A DNA stretch of 63,607 nucleotides from JBIYSM02 sp044759095 (GCF_044759095.2 NZ_JBIYSM020000025.1:1-63607); one strand, 5' to 3'. Shown: positions 15,975 through 25,283, counted from the stretch's first letter. Program-made: numbers and translations. The notes: generated by a model from the sequence alone, not told the origin.

Positions 15975-17519
15975 ATGATATCCAAGAAAATGCACAAGAC
16001 CTTGATTGCCGCTTTGCTGGGAACCGTGTTGATGGCAGCCGGTTGCGGCGGGGGTGGCGGACAAGCAGGAACAGCACCGACAGGCACTGCGGCGAAGAGC
16101 GTGATCAACATCGGTCTGAAGGCAGATCCGCCCAGCCTGGATCCAAACCGCTCCACGGCGCTGGTTGATCGCATGGTTCACAACAGCATTTACGACAAGC
16201 TGTTCGACCTGGACGCAAGCGGCAAGATCGTGCCGATGCTGGCCACCTCGTACGAAGTGTCTGCTGACGGCAAGACCTACACGCTGAAACTGAGGGAAGG
16301 CGTCAAATTCCACGACGGAACGGACTTTAATGCGGAAGCGGTGAAGTTCAACTTTGAACGCAACGCGAAAGACGAAAAGTCGAAGCGAAGAGGGGAATTG
16401 AAGTACGTCGAGTCGGTTACCGTTGTCGACCCGACCACAGTGAAAATCCAGTTGAAGCAGCCATTTGCCCCGTTTATCTCCATCCTGACCGACCGTTCCG
16501 GCATGATGGTATCTCCGGCGGCTGTGAAACAGTATGGAGAAGATTATCTCAACCATCCTGTCGGCACGGGACCGTACGTGTTTGTTGAACACGTGAAGGG
16601 TGACCATGTCACGCTGAAGAAAAACGAAAACTACTGGAACGGGCCGGTAAAAACGGAGGAACTCAACTTCAAGGTATTTACCAACGGCACGGCCAAGGTA
16701 CAGAACCTGCGCTCCGGCATGCTGGACATCATCGACGAAGTGCCGGTCAAAGAGATTCCCGCGATCCAAGGTGACTCCAACCTGACCCTGGTGGCAGAAC
16801 CTGGCATGGGTTATCAAGGCATTTACCTTAACCACAGCAAGCCTCCGTTTGATAACCAGTATCTGCGTATGGCCGTTGACCGCGCGATTGACCGGGAAGC
16901 CGTCGTAAAAGTCCTGTTCAACGGTTACGCTTTGCCCGGCAACTCTCCGTTCGCTCCAGGCAGTCTTGCCTACGGCGATTCCGACAAACCGAAAAAACCG
17001 GATGCAGCCGAAATCAAGGAACTGTTGGCCAAAGGCGGAAAGCCGAACGGGTTCACTTTCAAGATGCAGATCAGCACATCGCCGGAAAACGAGCAGTTTG
17101 GCGCTGTGATCCAGAACATGCTGAAGCAGTACAACATCAATGTAGAGCTTGAAAAGCTGGAGTTCGGGACGATGATCGAAAACGGGGACAACGGCAATTT
17201 CGAAGCGCTGCAGCTCGGATGGTCCGGTCGTCCAGACCCCGACCAAAACTTCTATGATTTCGTCGTGACGGACATGCCGAACAACGACGGTCGTATCTCG
17301 ATCCCGACGCTGGACGAGCTGGCTGCCAAAGCCCGTACGGAACTGGACGAAACGAAGCGCAAAGCCTACTATGACGAGGCGATGAAAATCATGCATGACC
17401 AGGCAGCGTACAGCTATATCTACCATCAGTACAACCTGTTTGCCATGAGCAAGAAAATCAGCGGCTTTACTTATGTGGCGGACGGAATTATCCGCACGGC
17501 GACACTGCAAAAACAGTAA
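15975..17519 (+). CDS. Peptide-type ABC transporter substrate-binding lipoprotein
   Basis: 514 aa of the SBP_bac_5 (DppA/OppA/GsiB) family. A lipoprotein signal with lipobox LMAAGC and lipidated Cys24 anchors it outside the membrane. Typical blocks are LDPNRS near the mature N-terminus, YEVSADGKTYTLKLREGVKFHDG and the NHSKPPFDN segment. It captures dipeptides, glutathione or other peptides for the permeases that follow. The downstream gamma-glutamyltransferase-like gene suggests gamma-glutamyl compounds, which is inference. Start ATG 15975 has GAAGGGG 5 bp upstream; an in-frame start at 15930 has no ribosome site. Confidence 0.88.
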   Translation: MISKKMHKTLIAALLGTVLMAAGCGGGGGQAGTAPTGTAAKSVINIGLKADPPSLDPNRSTALVDRMVHNSIYDKLFDLDASGKIVPMLATSYEVSADGKTYTLKLREGVKFHDGTDFNAEAVKFNFERNAKDEKSKRRGELKYVESVTVVDPTTVKIQLKQPFAPFISILTDRSGMMVSPAAVKQYGEDYLNHPVGTGPYVFVEHVKGDHVTLKKNENYWNGPVKTEELNFKVFTNGTAKVQNLRSGMLDIIDEVPVKEIPAIQGDSNLTLVAEPGMGYQGIYLNHSKPPFDNQYLRMAVDRAIDREAVVKVLFNGYALPGNSPFAPGSLAYGDSDKPKKPDAAEIKELLAKGGKPNGFTFKMQISTSPENEQFGAVIQNMLKQYNINVELEKLEFGTMIENGDNGNFEALQLGWSGRPDPDQNFYDFVVTDMPNNDGRISIPTLDELAAKARTELDETKRKAYYDEAMKIMHDQAAYSYIYHQYNLFAMSKKISGFTYVADGIIRTATLQKQ

Positions 17520-17557
17520 AGCTCTGAAAATACGGAAAAGAATGAGGGGGATTTGTC

Positions 17558-18514
17558 ATGATGTTCGTGGTAAGGCGCCTGTTACTGACAATTCCAATCC
17601 TCCTGCTGGTGTCGATTATGACATTCTCCTTGATTCACATGATCCCGGGCGATCCAGCCCGGGTCATTTTAGGACAGGAGGCGACACCGGAAGCGTACCA
17701 GGCGCTCAGGGAGGAGCTGGGTCTGAATAAGCCGATCGTCGTGCAGTACTTCAGCTGGCTGGGGAAAGTGCTGCAGGGCGATCTGGGATTGTCCATTACC
17801 GACCGGGTGCCGGTCAGCGACCTGATCCTTCAGAGGCTGCCCGCCACCGTGGAATTGACTGTCGGCACATTTCTTGTCGCCTTTTTGATCGCCTTTCCAG
17901 CCGGCATTTTGGCTGCGGTGAGGAGGGGAACCTGGATCGATTATGCCAGCACCTTCACAGCTCTGGGGGGCATGAGCATCCCTAGCTTCTGGCTTGCCAT
18001 GATGATGATCATTTTCTTCGCGGTGGAGAATCAGTGGCTGCCTTCCTCCGGCTATGTACCGTTCAGTGAAAACCCGACGCAAAATATTCTGGCCATGATT
18101 CTGCCTTGTCTGGCGACGGGACTGCGTGAGTCGGCCGTGCTGATGCGCATGCTGCGCTCTTCCCTGTTGGAAGTGGTCAATATGGATTTCGTCCGTACCG
18201 CCAAGGCAAAAGGGCTCAACGAGGTGCGCACCATTCTCGGTCACGCGCTGCGCAACGCGTTAATACCGGTAGTGACCACCTCCGGCTTGATGATTGCCGG
18301 ACTGTTGGGCGGTTTGGTCATTACGGAATCGATCTTTTCCATTCCCGGATTTGGCCGTTTGATTGTCGAGTCCGTCTTTAAGCGGGACTACGTTACTGTA
18401 CAGGGGGCCATCCTGGTCTCGGCAGCACTCGTGGTCGTCGTCAATCTGATCGTGGACCTGCTGTACGCCGTCATCGACCCGCGAATTAAAGCGGGGAAGG
18501 GGGCTGAGGGATAA
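17558..18514 (+). CDS. Peptide ABC transporter permease (DppB type)
   Basis: 318-aa inner-membrane permease with six predicted membrane segments. The family N-terminus FVVRRLLLTIPILLLVS is present, as is the ABC permease (EAA) loop near VRTAKAKGLNEVRTILGHAL at about 210-230, which docks the ATPase. The start is ATG (two adjacent ATG codons) behind GAGGGGG. It overlaps the next gene by one base. It pairs with the DppC-type permease to form the channel. Confidence 0.92.
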   Translation: MMFVVRRLLLTIPILLLVSIMTFSLIHMIPGDPARVILGQEATPEAYQALREELGLNKPIVVQYFSWLGKVLQGDLGLSITDRVPVSDLILQRLPATVELTVGTFLVAFLIAFPAGILAAVRRGTWIDYASTFTALGGMSIPSFWLAMMMIIFFAVENQWLPSSGYVPFSENPTQNILAMILPCLATGLRESAVLMRMLRSSLLEVVNMDFVRTAKAKGLNEVRTILGHALRNALIPVVTTSGLMIAGLLGGLVITESIFSIPGFGRLIVESVFKRDYVTVQGAILVSAALVVVVNLIVDLLYAVIDPRIKAGKGAEG

Positions 18515-19344
18515 TGAAAACCTTTCGAAAATTTTTACGCAACGGTCTCGGATTGCTTGGTGCGCTCATCATTGTTTCGTTGATTATCGTAGCCGTTTTT
18601 GCGGAGCAGATCGCTCCGTTTGATCCGAACGCGCAAAACTACGACAAGATCCTGATGAAGCCAAACAGCGAACACCTCTTCGGTACGGATGATCTGGGAC
18701 GCGATATTTTTTCCAGGGTCGTGTACGGCGCAAGAATTTCCATTCAGGCGGCCCTGATTTCCGTCGGCATCGCGATGTTGATCGGTGTTCCCATCGGACT
18801 TTTTTCCGGCTACTACCGGGGTTTTTGGGACGAGTGGATCGTCATGCGCAGCGTTGACGCCATGCAGGCGTTTCCCTTCCTGATTCTCGCCTTGGCGATC
18901 TCGGCTGTGCTGGGCTCCGGATTCGGCAATGCCATGCTGGCCATCGGAATCGGCTTTTCTCCGGCATTTGTGCGCATCACGAGAGGACAGGTGCTGGCGC
19001 TTCGGAACATGGAGTACATCCATGCCGCCAAATCGGTTGGGGTAAAGGACATACGGATTATCTTCCGCCACATTTTGCCGAATGCCCTCAACCCGATTAT
19101 CATCCAGGGGACGCTGGCGATGGCAGCCGGTATTCTGGCGGAAGCGTCGCTCTCCTATCTGGGATTGGGAGTGCAGCCGCCTACGCCGTCTTGGGGAAGC
19201 ATGCTCAATCAGGCGCAGACGCTGATGTCCGTCGCACCATACGCTACGTTCTATCCCGGACTGGCGATCTTTTTGGTCGTACTCGGATTTAATTTGCTGG
19301 GAGACGGGCTTCAACAGGTTCTTGATCCGCGAGTACGCAAATAG
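18514..19344 (+). CDS. Peptide ABC transporter permease (DppC type)
   Basis: 276-aa second permease. One N-terminal segment is followed by FGTDDLGRDIFSRVVYGAR (about 50-70), the hallmark of DppC/OppC proteins, and then five more membrane segments. The ATPase-docking EAA loop is around HAAKSVGVKDIRIIFRHILP. Translation is coupled to the upstream permease by overlap TAATG. Confidence 0.92.
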   Translation: MKTFRKFLRNGLGLLGALIIVSLIIVAVFAEQIAPFDPNAQNYDKILMKPNSEHLFGTDDLGRDIFSRVVYGARISIQAALISVGIAMLIGVPIGLFSGYYRGFWDEWIVMRSVDAMQAFPFLILALAISAVLGSGFGNAMLAIGIGFSPAFVRITRGQVLALRNMEYIHAAKSVGVKDIRIIFRHILPNALNPIIIQGTLAMAAGILAEASLSYLGLGVQPPTPSWGSMLNQAQTLMSVAPYATFYPGLAIFLVVLGFNLLGDGLQQVLDPRVRK

Positions 19345-19360
19345 ATAAGGAGTGGAGAAC

Positions 19361-20338
19361 ATGACGACCATCTTGGAGATCGAACAGCTGCGAACGCGGT
19401 TTAAAACGGATCATGGCATCGTCAACGTCGTCGATGGCGTCGATTTTGTCATTCACGCGGGCGAGACGCTCGGGGTCGTAGGGGAGTCGGGATGCGGCAA
19501 GAGCGTCACCAGTCTCTCCATCATGAGGCTGCTCCCCCCGAACGGCTCCACCGAGGGCACGATCCGATTCAACGGAAAAAATCTCCTGGCTTTGTCGGAG
19601 AGTGAGATGCAGTCCGTACGGGGCAACGAAATCTCGATGATTTTTCAGGAGCCGATGACCTCTCTCAATCCGCTTCACACGGTCGGCAAACAGATTGAGG
19701 AAGCGATCATGCTGCATTGGGATGTGAGCAAGGCGGAGGCCAAAGAGCGGGCCATTGCGATGTTAAAGGCGGTGGGGATGCCGCGTGCGGAAGAGATTTA
19801 CGGCGAGTATCCGCATCAGCTCTCAGGGGGAATGCGTCAGCGCGTGATGATTGCCATGGCGATGGCCTGTGATCCCAAGCTGATCATCGCCGATGAGCCG
19901 ACGACGGCATTGGACGTGACGATCCAGGCGCAGATTCTCGACCTGATGCGGACGTTGAAGGAGAAGACGGGAACGGCGATCATGCTCATCACACACGATT
20001 TGGGCGTAGTTGCGGAGATGTGTGATCGCGTCATCGTGATGTACGCCGGCCAAGTGGTGGAAGAAACGGACGTGGAGACCTTGTTTGAGGAACCCAAACA
20101 TCCGTACACGATCGGCTTGATGAATTCCATCCCTGATCTGGATGAAGAGCGGGAGTATCTGGAGACGATCCCCGGAGCGGTTCCGCTGCCTCACCAGATG
20201 CCCAAAGGTTGTCGATTTGCGCCGCGCTGTTCCCTGGCGAAGCCGATATGTCACGAGCAGCCGCCTGACCTGTTGAAACTTGATGACGGGCATAAATGCC
20301 GCTGCTGGCTGTATGCGGAAGGGGGCGAGAAAAGATGA
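19361..20338 (+). CDS. Peptide ABC transporter ATP-binding protein (DppD type)
   Basis: 325-aa ATPase. Walker A GESGCGKS lies near residue 43, the ABC signature LSGGMRQR near 155, Walker B LIIADEPTTALD near 175 and the H-loop LITHDLG near 208. A C-terminal oligopeptide-transporter domain contains the cysteine cluster (GCRFAPRCSLAKPICHEQPP) that binds an iron-sulphur cluster in some family members. The start is ATG 19361 with AAGGAG 8 bp upstream; the longer GTG-initiated frame at 19352 starts inside this ribosome site. Overlaps the next gene by 4 bp. Confidence 0.92.
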   Translation: MTTILEIEQLRTRFKTDHGIVNVVDGVDFVIHAGETLGVVGESGCGKSVTSLSIMRLLPPNGSTEGTIRFNGKNLLALSESEMQSVRGNEISMIFQEPMTSLNPLHTVGKQIEEAIMLHWDVSKAEAKERAIAMLKAVGMPRAEEIYGEYPHQLSGGMRQRVMIAMAMACDPKLIIADEPTTALDVTIQAQILDLMRTLKEKTGTAIMLITHDLGVVAEMCDRVIVMYAGQVVEETDVETLFEEPKHPYTIGLMNSIPDLDEEREYLETIPGAVPLPHQMPKGCRFAPRCSLAKPICHEQPPDLLKLDDGHKCRCWLYAEGGEKR

Positions 20339-21309
20339 AGCCGTTGTTGGAAATAAAGGGGCTGGAAAAGCACTTTCCCATCAAGTCGGGATTCTTCAAA
20401 AAGACAACAGGATACGTGAAAGCGGTGGACGGCATTGACTTGACGGTGTACCCCGGTGAGACGCTGGGAATCGTGGGTGAATCCGGCTGCGGCAAGTCTA
20501 CCACCGGACGGACCATCCTTCGCCTGTTGGAGCCGACGGCCGGGGAGGTCTGGTTTGACGGCAAGGATTTGGCGAAGCTCTCCAACGAAGAGATGCGACG
20601 GATGCGCAAGGACGTGCAGATGATCTTTCAGGATCCGTACGCTTCGCTTAATCCGCGGATGACAATCAGGCAGATTCTGCTGGAGTCACTGGAAGTGCAC
20701 GGCATCGGGACGGCTGAGGAGCGAAAGCGTACCGTGGAAGAGATCATCGAGGTGGTCGGACTGCGAAAAGAACATCTCGACCGTCATCCTCATGACTTCT
20801 CCGGCGGGCAGCGGCAGCGCATCGGAATTGCCCGCGCTCTGGTGCTGAAGCCAAAGCTGGTGATCGCCGACGAACCGGTGTCGGCGCTTGACGTGTCGAT
20901 TCAGTCGCAGATATTGAATCTGTTGAAAGATTTGAAGAAAGAGTTTAACCTGACGCTGGTGTTCATCTCCCACGATCTGTCGGTTGTCAAGCATCTTTGT
21001 GACCGGGTGGCTGTGATGTATCTGGGCAGAGTGGTGGAGATTGCCGACAAAAAGACATTGTTTGAAAATCCAAGTCATCCATATACCCGGGCACTTCTGT
21101 CAGCTGTTCCGGTGGCCAAACCGAAGCAGAAGCGGGAGCGCGTCATCCTGCAGGGCGATTTGCCGAGTCCTGCCAATCCGCCCAGCGGCTGCACATTCCA
21201 TCCCCGCTGCCCGCACGTTACCGATCTCTGTAAAACGCAATCACCTCGTCTTCAGGAGATCGGGGGAGGACAGGCTGTTTCCTGCCATCTTGTTCAGATG
21301 GGCGGGTAA
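20335..21309 (+). CDS. Peptide ABC transporter ATP-binding protein (DppF type)
   Basis: 324-aa second ATPase. Walker A GESGCGKSTTGR lies near residue 51, signature FSGGQRQRIGIARAL near 160, Walker B LVIADEPVSALD near 180 and the C-terminal cysteine-containing domain (GCTFHPRCPHV). DppD and DppF type subunits form the heterodimeric motor. The start is ATG 20335 behind GAAGGGGGCGAG, overlapping the previous stop codon (ATGA). An in-frame ATG at 20296 lies deep in the upstream gene and is not used in my view. Confidence 0.92.
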   Translation: MKPLLEIKGLEKHFPIKSGFFKKTTGYVKAVDGIDLTVYPGETLGIVGESGCGKSTTGRTILRLLEPTAGEVWFDGKDLAKLSNEEMRRMRKDVQMIFQDPYASLNPRMTIRQILLESLEVHGIGTAEERKRTVEEIIEVVGLRKEHLDRHPHDFSGGQRQRIGIARALVLKPKLVIADEPVSALDVSIQSQILNLLKDLKKEFNLTLVFISHDLSVVKHLCDRVAVMYLGRVVEIADKKTLFENPSHPYTRALLSAVPVAKPKQKRERVILQGDLPSPANPPSGCTFHPRCPHVTDLCKTQSPRLQEIGGGQAVSCHLVQMGG

Positions 21310-21342
21310 CGCAACCAATCACGGCGTATCGGAGGCTGCAGC

Positions 21343-21924
21343 ATGATTTATTGGCAATTGTTTCTCGCATTTTTTCGCATCGGGATTTTTGGATACGGGG
21401 GCGGTCCTACGATGATCCCCCTGTTTTACACGGAATGCGTGAAGAAGTACAAGTGGGTGACGGAGGAGGAATTCACCGACAACCTGGCATTGGGCAATGC
21501 GCTTCCCGGTCCGATCGCCACCAAGATGGCAGCTTACGTGGGATACAGGGTAAAAGGCTGGAGCGGCGCTCTGGTTGCCAACTGCGCCGTTGTCCTGCCT
21601 GTCGTCCTGTTGATGATCGGCCTGCTTCAAGTCATCTATCAGTGGAAGGACGTGCCTGCTGTCCGAAGCATGATTCAGGCGATTCAGCCGGTGATTGCCG
21701 TCATGACGGCTGTGCTTACCTGGGAGTTTTTGCAAAAGGGCTGGAAGGACGCCAAGCGCAAAAATGGCGTCGTTGCCATGCTGGTCTTGTCGCTCGCAGC
21801 CTTGCTCCTGCTTGATCTGCATCCCGGCATCCTGGTTGGGATTGCGCTGGCGGCATCATTTGGATACGCCACCTGGATGGTAAAGAGACAAAAATCGAAA
21901 AACGACAAGGAGGGGGCAGCATGA
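21343..21924 (+). CDS. CHR-family (chromate transporter-like) half protein 1
   Basis: 193-aa membrane protein with about six hydrophobic segments, one CHR domain. The diagnostic FRIGIFGYGGGPTMIPL is at about residues 6-22, and NALPGPIATKMAAYVGY follows. Short CHR proteins come as adjacent pairs that act together; the second half follows with a 4-bp overlap. Chromate efflux is known for long ChrA proteins, but the natural substrate of the short pairs is uncertain. The pair sits between a peptide transporter and a GGT-like enzyme, like ywrA/ywrB beside ywrD in B. subtilis. Confidence 0.87.
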   Translation: MIYWQLFLAFFRIGIFGYGGGPTMIPLFYTECVKKYKWVTEEEFTDNLALGNALPGPIATKMAAYVGYRVKGWSGALVANCAVVLPVVLLMIGLLQVIYQWKDVPAVRSMIQAIQPVIAVMTAVLTWEFLQKGWKDAKRKNGVVAMLVLSLAALLLLDLHPGILVGIALAASFGYATWMVKRQKSKNDKEGAA

Positions 21925-22451
21925 TCTACCTGCAGCTGTTCTGGGCGTTTTTCGTTTCCAACATTCTCGGGTACGGAGGCGGCCCCGCCAGCATTCCGCT
22001 CATTCAGAACGAAGTGGTGAATCACTACCAGTGGCTAACGGTAAACGAGTTTGGGGAAATCCTGGCGGTAGCTAATGCGCTGCCCAGTCCGATCGCGACC
22101 AAGCTGGCAGGTTATATCGGCTATGAGGTTGCAGGAGTGACAGGAGCGGCGGTTGGTCTTCTGGCAACAGTCGCGCCGACGGCCATCGCGATGATCGTGC
22201 TGATGAACTTTATGGGTCTGTTTAAGAGCGCCCCGCAGGTGAAGGCCATGACCCAATCCGTTCGTCCCATCGTCACCGTGCTGCTCGGCACCATGACCTT
22301 CGAATTCTTTCTCGGTGCAGTAGAAGGCATCGGCTGGATGCATACGGCGATCCTGGCTGCAGCCGCTTTCTTCCTGCTGGAAAAATGGAAAATCCACCCC
22401 GCTTTCGTCATCGCCGCTTCCATGGGATACGGCATCGTCTTCATTCGCTGA
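21921..22451 (+). CDS. CHR-family (chromate transporter-like) half protein 2
   Basis: 176-aa partner of the preceding protein, with the same core (SNILGYGGGPASIPLIQNE and NALPSPIATKLAGYIGYE) and five to six hydrophobic segments. It overlaps the first half by 4 bp (ATGA), so the two are made together. It was likely produced by duplication of one half gene. Confidence 0.87.
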   Translation: MIYLQLFWAFFVSNILGYGGGPASIPLIQNEVVNHYQWLTVNEFGEILAVANALPSPIATKLAGYIGYEVAGVTGAAVGLLATVAPTAIAMIVLMNFMGLFKSAPQVKAMTQSVRPIVTVLLGTMTFEFFLGAVEGIGWMHTAILAAAAFFLLEKWKIHPAFVIAASMGYGIVFIR

Positions 22452-22482
22452 TAAAAAACCATTTTGAAACGGAGGAACGGAA

Positions 22483-24093
22483 ATGACACAGTTTGACGCA
22501 ATGGAATACCCCTACGCATCCCGCCGCATGACGACGTTTGCCAAGAACGGCATGGTTGCAACCTCTCAGCCATTGGCGGCTCAGGCTGGCCTCGATATCC
22601 TGAAAAAGGGAGGAAACGCCATTGATGCCGCGATCGCTACCGCAGCCTGCCTGACGGTGGTGGAGCCAACCTCCAATGGCATTGGAGGAGATGCGTTTGC
22701 CCTGGTCTGGGCGAAGGGGAAGCTGCATGGTCTCAACGCCAGCGGACCTTCGCCGCAGAGCATCTCCATTGAGGCGGTAAAGGCAAAGGGATATGAGACC
22801 ATGCCGAAGTACGGATGGATTCCCGTGACGGTGCCAGGAGTGCCGGCAGCATGGGCGGAGTTGTCCAGACGATTTGGCAAACTTCCGCTGACAGAAGTGT
22901 TGCAGCCTGCCATCGAGTATGCACAGAACGGTTACCCCGTTTCTCCGACTTTGGGATATTTTTGGGACATCGCCTACAAAAAGTTCAAACAGAACTGCAC
23001 GTCGGAAGAGTTTGAGCATTGGTTCTCCACCTTTGCTCCCGATGGCCGGGCTCCCAAAGTGGGCGAGATCTGGAAATCGCCTGCACACGCTGAAACCTTG
23101 CGCAGCATAGCGGAGACGGAAGCGGAGAGCTTCTACCAAGGGGAGCTTGCAGACAAAATCGACGCCTTTTCCAGACAGTGCGGGGGTTTTCTGCGCAAGG
23201 AAGACCTGGCAGCCTACAAGCCGGAGTGGGTAGATCCAATCTCCGTCAATTACAGGGGATACGACGTATGGGAAATTCCGCCGAACGGGCAGGGCCTGGT
23301 AGCGCTGATGGCGCTGAATATCCTGAAAGGCTGCACCTTTGCCGCCAAGGATACGCTCGATACGTACCACAAGCAAATCGAAGCGATGAAGCTGGCGTTC
23401 GTGGACGGACTCAAGTACATCACCCAGCGGGACAAGATGAAGGTAACGGTGGAACAGCTTCTCTCCGAGGAGCATGCTCAAAAACGCCGCAGCCTGATCG
23501 GCGAGGAAGCGCTATTGCCTGAGCCGGTGGAGCTGGCGCGCAGCGGGACCGTCTATCTGGCAACGGCCGACAGCGAAGGAAACATGGTGTCGTTCATCCA
23601 GAGCAACTACATGGGCTTCGGCTCCGGCATCGTCGTCCCAGGCACAGGCATTGCCCTGCAAAACCGCGGAAACAACTTCTCGCTTGACCCGGCGCACGAC
23701 AACCGGTTGGAGCCGGGCAAAAAGACGTACCACACGATTATTCCAGGATTTTTGACCAAGGACGGCCAGCCGGTTGGTCCGTTCGGCGTCATGGGCGGAT
23801 TCATGCAGCCGCAGGGGCACGTGCAGGTGATTATGAACACGATTGATTTTCACCTGAACCCGCAGGCGGCGCTGGACGCCCCGCGCTGGCAGTGGACAGA
23901 AGGAAAAACGGTGGAAGTGGAAAGCCATTTTCCGGAACATCTCGCTCTGGCGCTGGAACGCAAGGGACATCAAATCAAGTGGGGGATGGGACCGGGCGGT
24001 TTCGGCCGCGGACAAATTATTTGGCGGGATGAACAAGGCGTACTGATCGGCGGTACGGACATGCGGACCGACGGCTGCGTGGCGGCCTGGTAA
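22483..24093 (+). CDS. Gamma-glutamyltransferase-like enzyme (YwrD type)
   Basis: 536 aa, Ntn-hydrolase of the GGT family. The N-terminal part includes GLDILKKGGNAIDAAIA and PTSNGIGGDAF. Thr356 in SGTVYLATAD is the expected autocatalytic cleavage site and nucleophile of the small subunit, followed by GNMVSFIQSNYMGFGSGIV. Family enzymes transfer or hydrolyse gamma-glutamyl groups, for example from glutathione. No signal peptide is visible at the N-terminus (MTQFDAMEYPYASRR), so this one appears cytoplasmic, unlike secreted Ggt. With the co-oriented peptide transporter upstream, cleavage of imported gamma-glutamyl compounds is a reasonable inference. Start ATG behind GGAGGAACGG. Confidence 0.88.
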   Translation: MTQFDAMEYPYASRRMTTFAKNGMVATSQPLAAQAGLDILKKGGNAIDAAIATAACLTVVEPTSNGIGGDAFALVWAKGKLHGLNASGPSPQSISIEAVKAKGYETMPKYGWIPVTVPGVPAAWAELSRRFGKLPLTEVLQPAIEYAQNGYPVSPTLGYFWDIAYKKFKQNCTSEEFEHWFSTFAPDGRAPKVGEIWKSPAHAETLRSIAETEAESFYQGELADKIDAFSRQCGGFLRKEDLAAYKPEWVDPISVNYRGYDVWEIPPNGQGLVALMALNILKGCTFAAKDTLDTYHKQIEAMKLAFVDGLKYITQRDKMKVTVEQLLSEEHAQKRRSLIGEEALLPEPVELARSGTVYLATADSEGNMVSFIQSNYMGFGSGIVVPGTGIALQNRGNNFSLDPAHDNRLEPGKKTYHTIIPGFLTKDGQPVGPFGVMGGFMQPQGHVQVIMNTIDFHLNPQAALDAPRWQWTEGKTVEVESHFPEHLALALERKGHQIKWGMGPGGFGRGQIIWRDEQGVLIGGTDMRTDGCVAAW

Positions 24094-24107
24094 CATTTGA
24101 AACAAAG

Positions 24108-24167
24108 GGAACTCCTTTCGCGTCTTTACATGTGCAAGGCAAGCAGACCGCGAAAGGAGTCCTTTTT
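24108..24167 (+). terminator. Terminator after the GGT-like gene, overlapping the next ribosome site
   Basis: GGAACTCCTTTCGCG (24108-24122) pairs with CGCGAAAGGAGTCC (24149-24162), followed by TTTTT. The right arm contains AAAGGAG, which is also the only ribosome binding site for the lipoprotein starting at 24168. Confidence 0.85.
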
Positions 24168-25283
24168 ATGTTCAAACAGACTGCAGCCTCCCTCCTGACT
24201 GGCCTGCTGTTGTTGACCGGGTGCATCGACACATCCGCAGCGCATGCGCCAGTCACTCTCCTGCAGAGCAAAAACGTCCTTGCCTCGCTACAAGCGATGG
24301 AAGTGTGGAAAGGGAAAACCTATTCATTGAAAAACGGGAAGGTTTACGCGAGGACATCGACCATTCCTCTGAGTATCCCGGCCAAGGTAACCCGCATGGC
24401 CGGCGGGGACGAGTTTATGGTTTTCCAAACGGAAGACAAGCGCGTGTTCTTCATGGGCGTCTTGTACGACAGCTACTTTGCGTATGCAGGACGGAAACCG
24501 AAGTTTTCCTCGATGAAGCCGACCGCTTTTCCGCTGAAAGGAATTGAAAAGATGTTTGTCGGCCGAAACGAGCTGTTTATGATTACCACCAACAAGGATC
24601 TGTACGTCATGGGTGCCAATGACCTCGGCCAACTGGGGTTATCGGATACGAGATTCGCAGCCAGGCCGACGAAGGTACTCGGCGGCGTGCGGGAGGCAGC
24701 CACCAACTCCAACGACAGTGTCGTCGTGGCCGAGGACGGTATCTATGTCACCGGGTCCAATGTAAATTTTGACGAGCCGGTGAGGGGCGTATTTCGCAAA
24801 GTCGGTCCTTCCGAGAAAGACCAACGGGTGTTCACGGTTGACTATTCCTTTTACCTGCCGACCGCAACAGGCGGCTCCATCATCGGATGGGGAGGGCCGG
24901 CAAACCTTCGCCCGTTGACCGATCCTGCCTATCACAATGCGGTTGCGTTTAAACACACGCCCTACACCGACTTTTTGATCAAGGCAAACGGCGAGGTGTG
25001 GGTGCGTTACGGCTACAAGGCAGTCGGGCAGTACGGAAACGATACGAAGGTGTGGCCGTGGGAAGGCTTGCTCTACAGCGGCTATGAATTGTTGGGGACA
25101 GGAGCGCACGACGCTTCGATCGCCGGAACGACGATGTACCTGTTTGGAGGGAAGGGCGCGACAGCCAAGCCGTATCCGTCCAGGCAAGCGCTGATTGACA
25201 AGGTAAAGCAGAACAACAAGCATATGAAGTCACTTGTGTTTGACGCGAAGCGGGGGATTTTTACCTTTCATGAGCTTCAATGA
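24168..25283 (+). CDS. RCC1-repeat-like lipoprotein
   Basis: 371 aa. Lipoprotein signal peptide with lipobox LLTGC and lipidated Cys19. The mature part shows RCC1-like blades (LYVMGANDLGQLG near 150, then VAEDGIYVTGSN), suggesting a beta-propeller on the outer face of the membrane. No enzyme motif is visible and the role is unknown. The start is ATG 24168 with AAAGGAG 9 bp upstream inside the terminator hairpin; a longer frame from 24132 would run through that hairpin and I reject it. No promoter was recognised in the short upstream gap, so expression may depend on readthrough. Confidence 0.7.
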   Translation: MFKQTAASLLTGLLLLTGCIDTSAAHAPVTLLQSKNVLASLQAMEVWKGKTYSLKNGKVYARTSTIPLSIPAKVTRMAGGDEFMVFQTEDKRVFFMGVLYDSYFAYAGRKPKFSSMKPTAFPLKGIEKMFVGRNELFMITTNKDLYVMGANDLGQLGLSDTRFAARPTKVLGGVREAATNSNDSVVVAEDGIYVTGSNVNFDEPVRGVFRKVGPSEKDQRVFTVDYSFYLPTATGGSIIGWGGPANLRPLTDPAYHNAVAFKHTPYTDFLIKANGEVWVRYGYKAVGQYGNDTKVWPWEGLLYSGYELLGTGAHDASIAGTTMYLFGGKGATAKPYPSRQALIDKVKQNNKHMKSLVFDAKRGIFTFHELQ

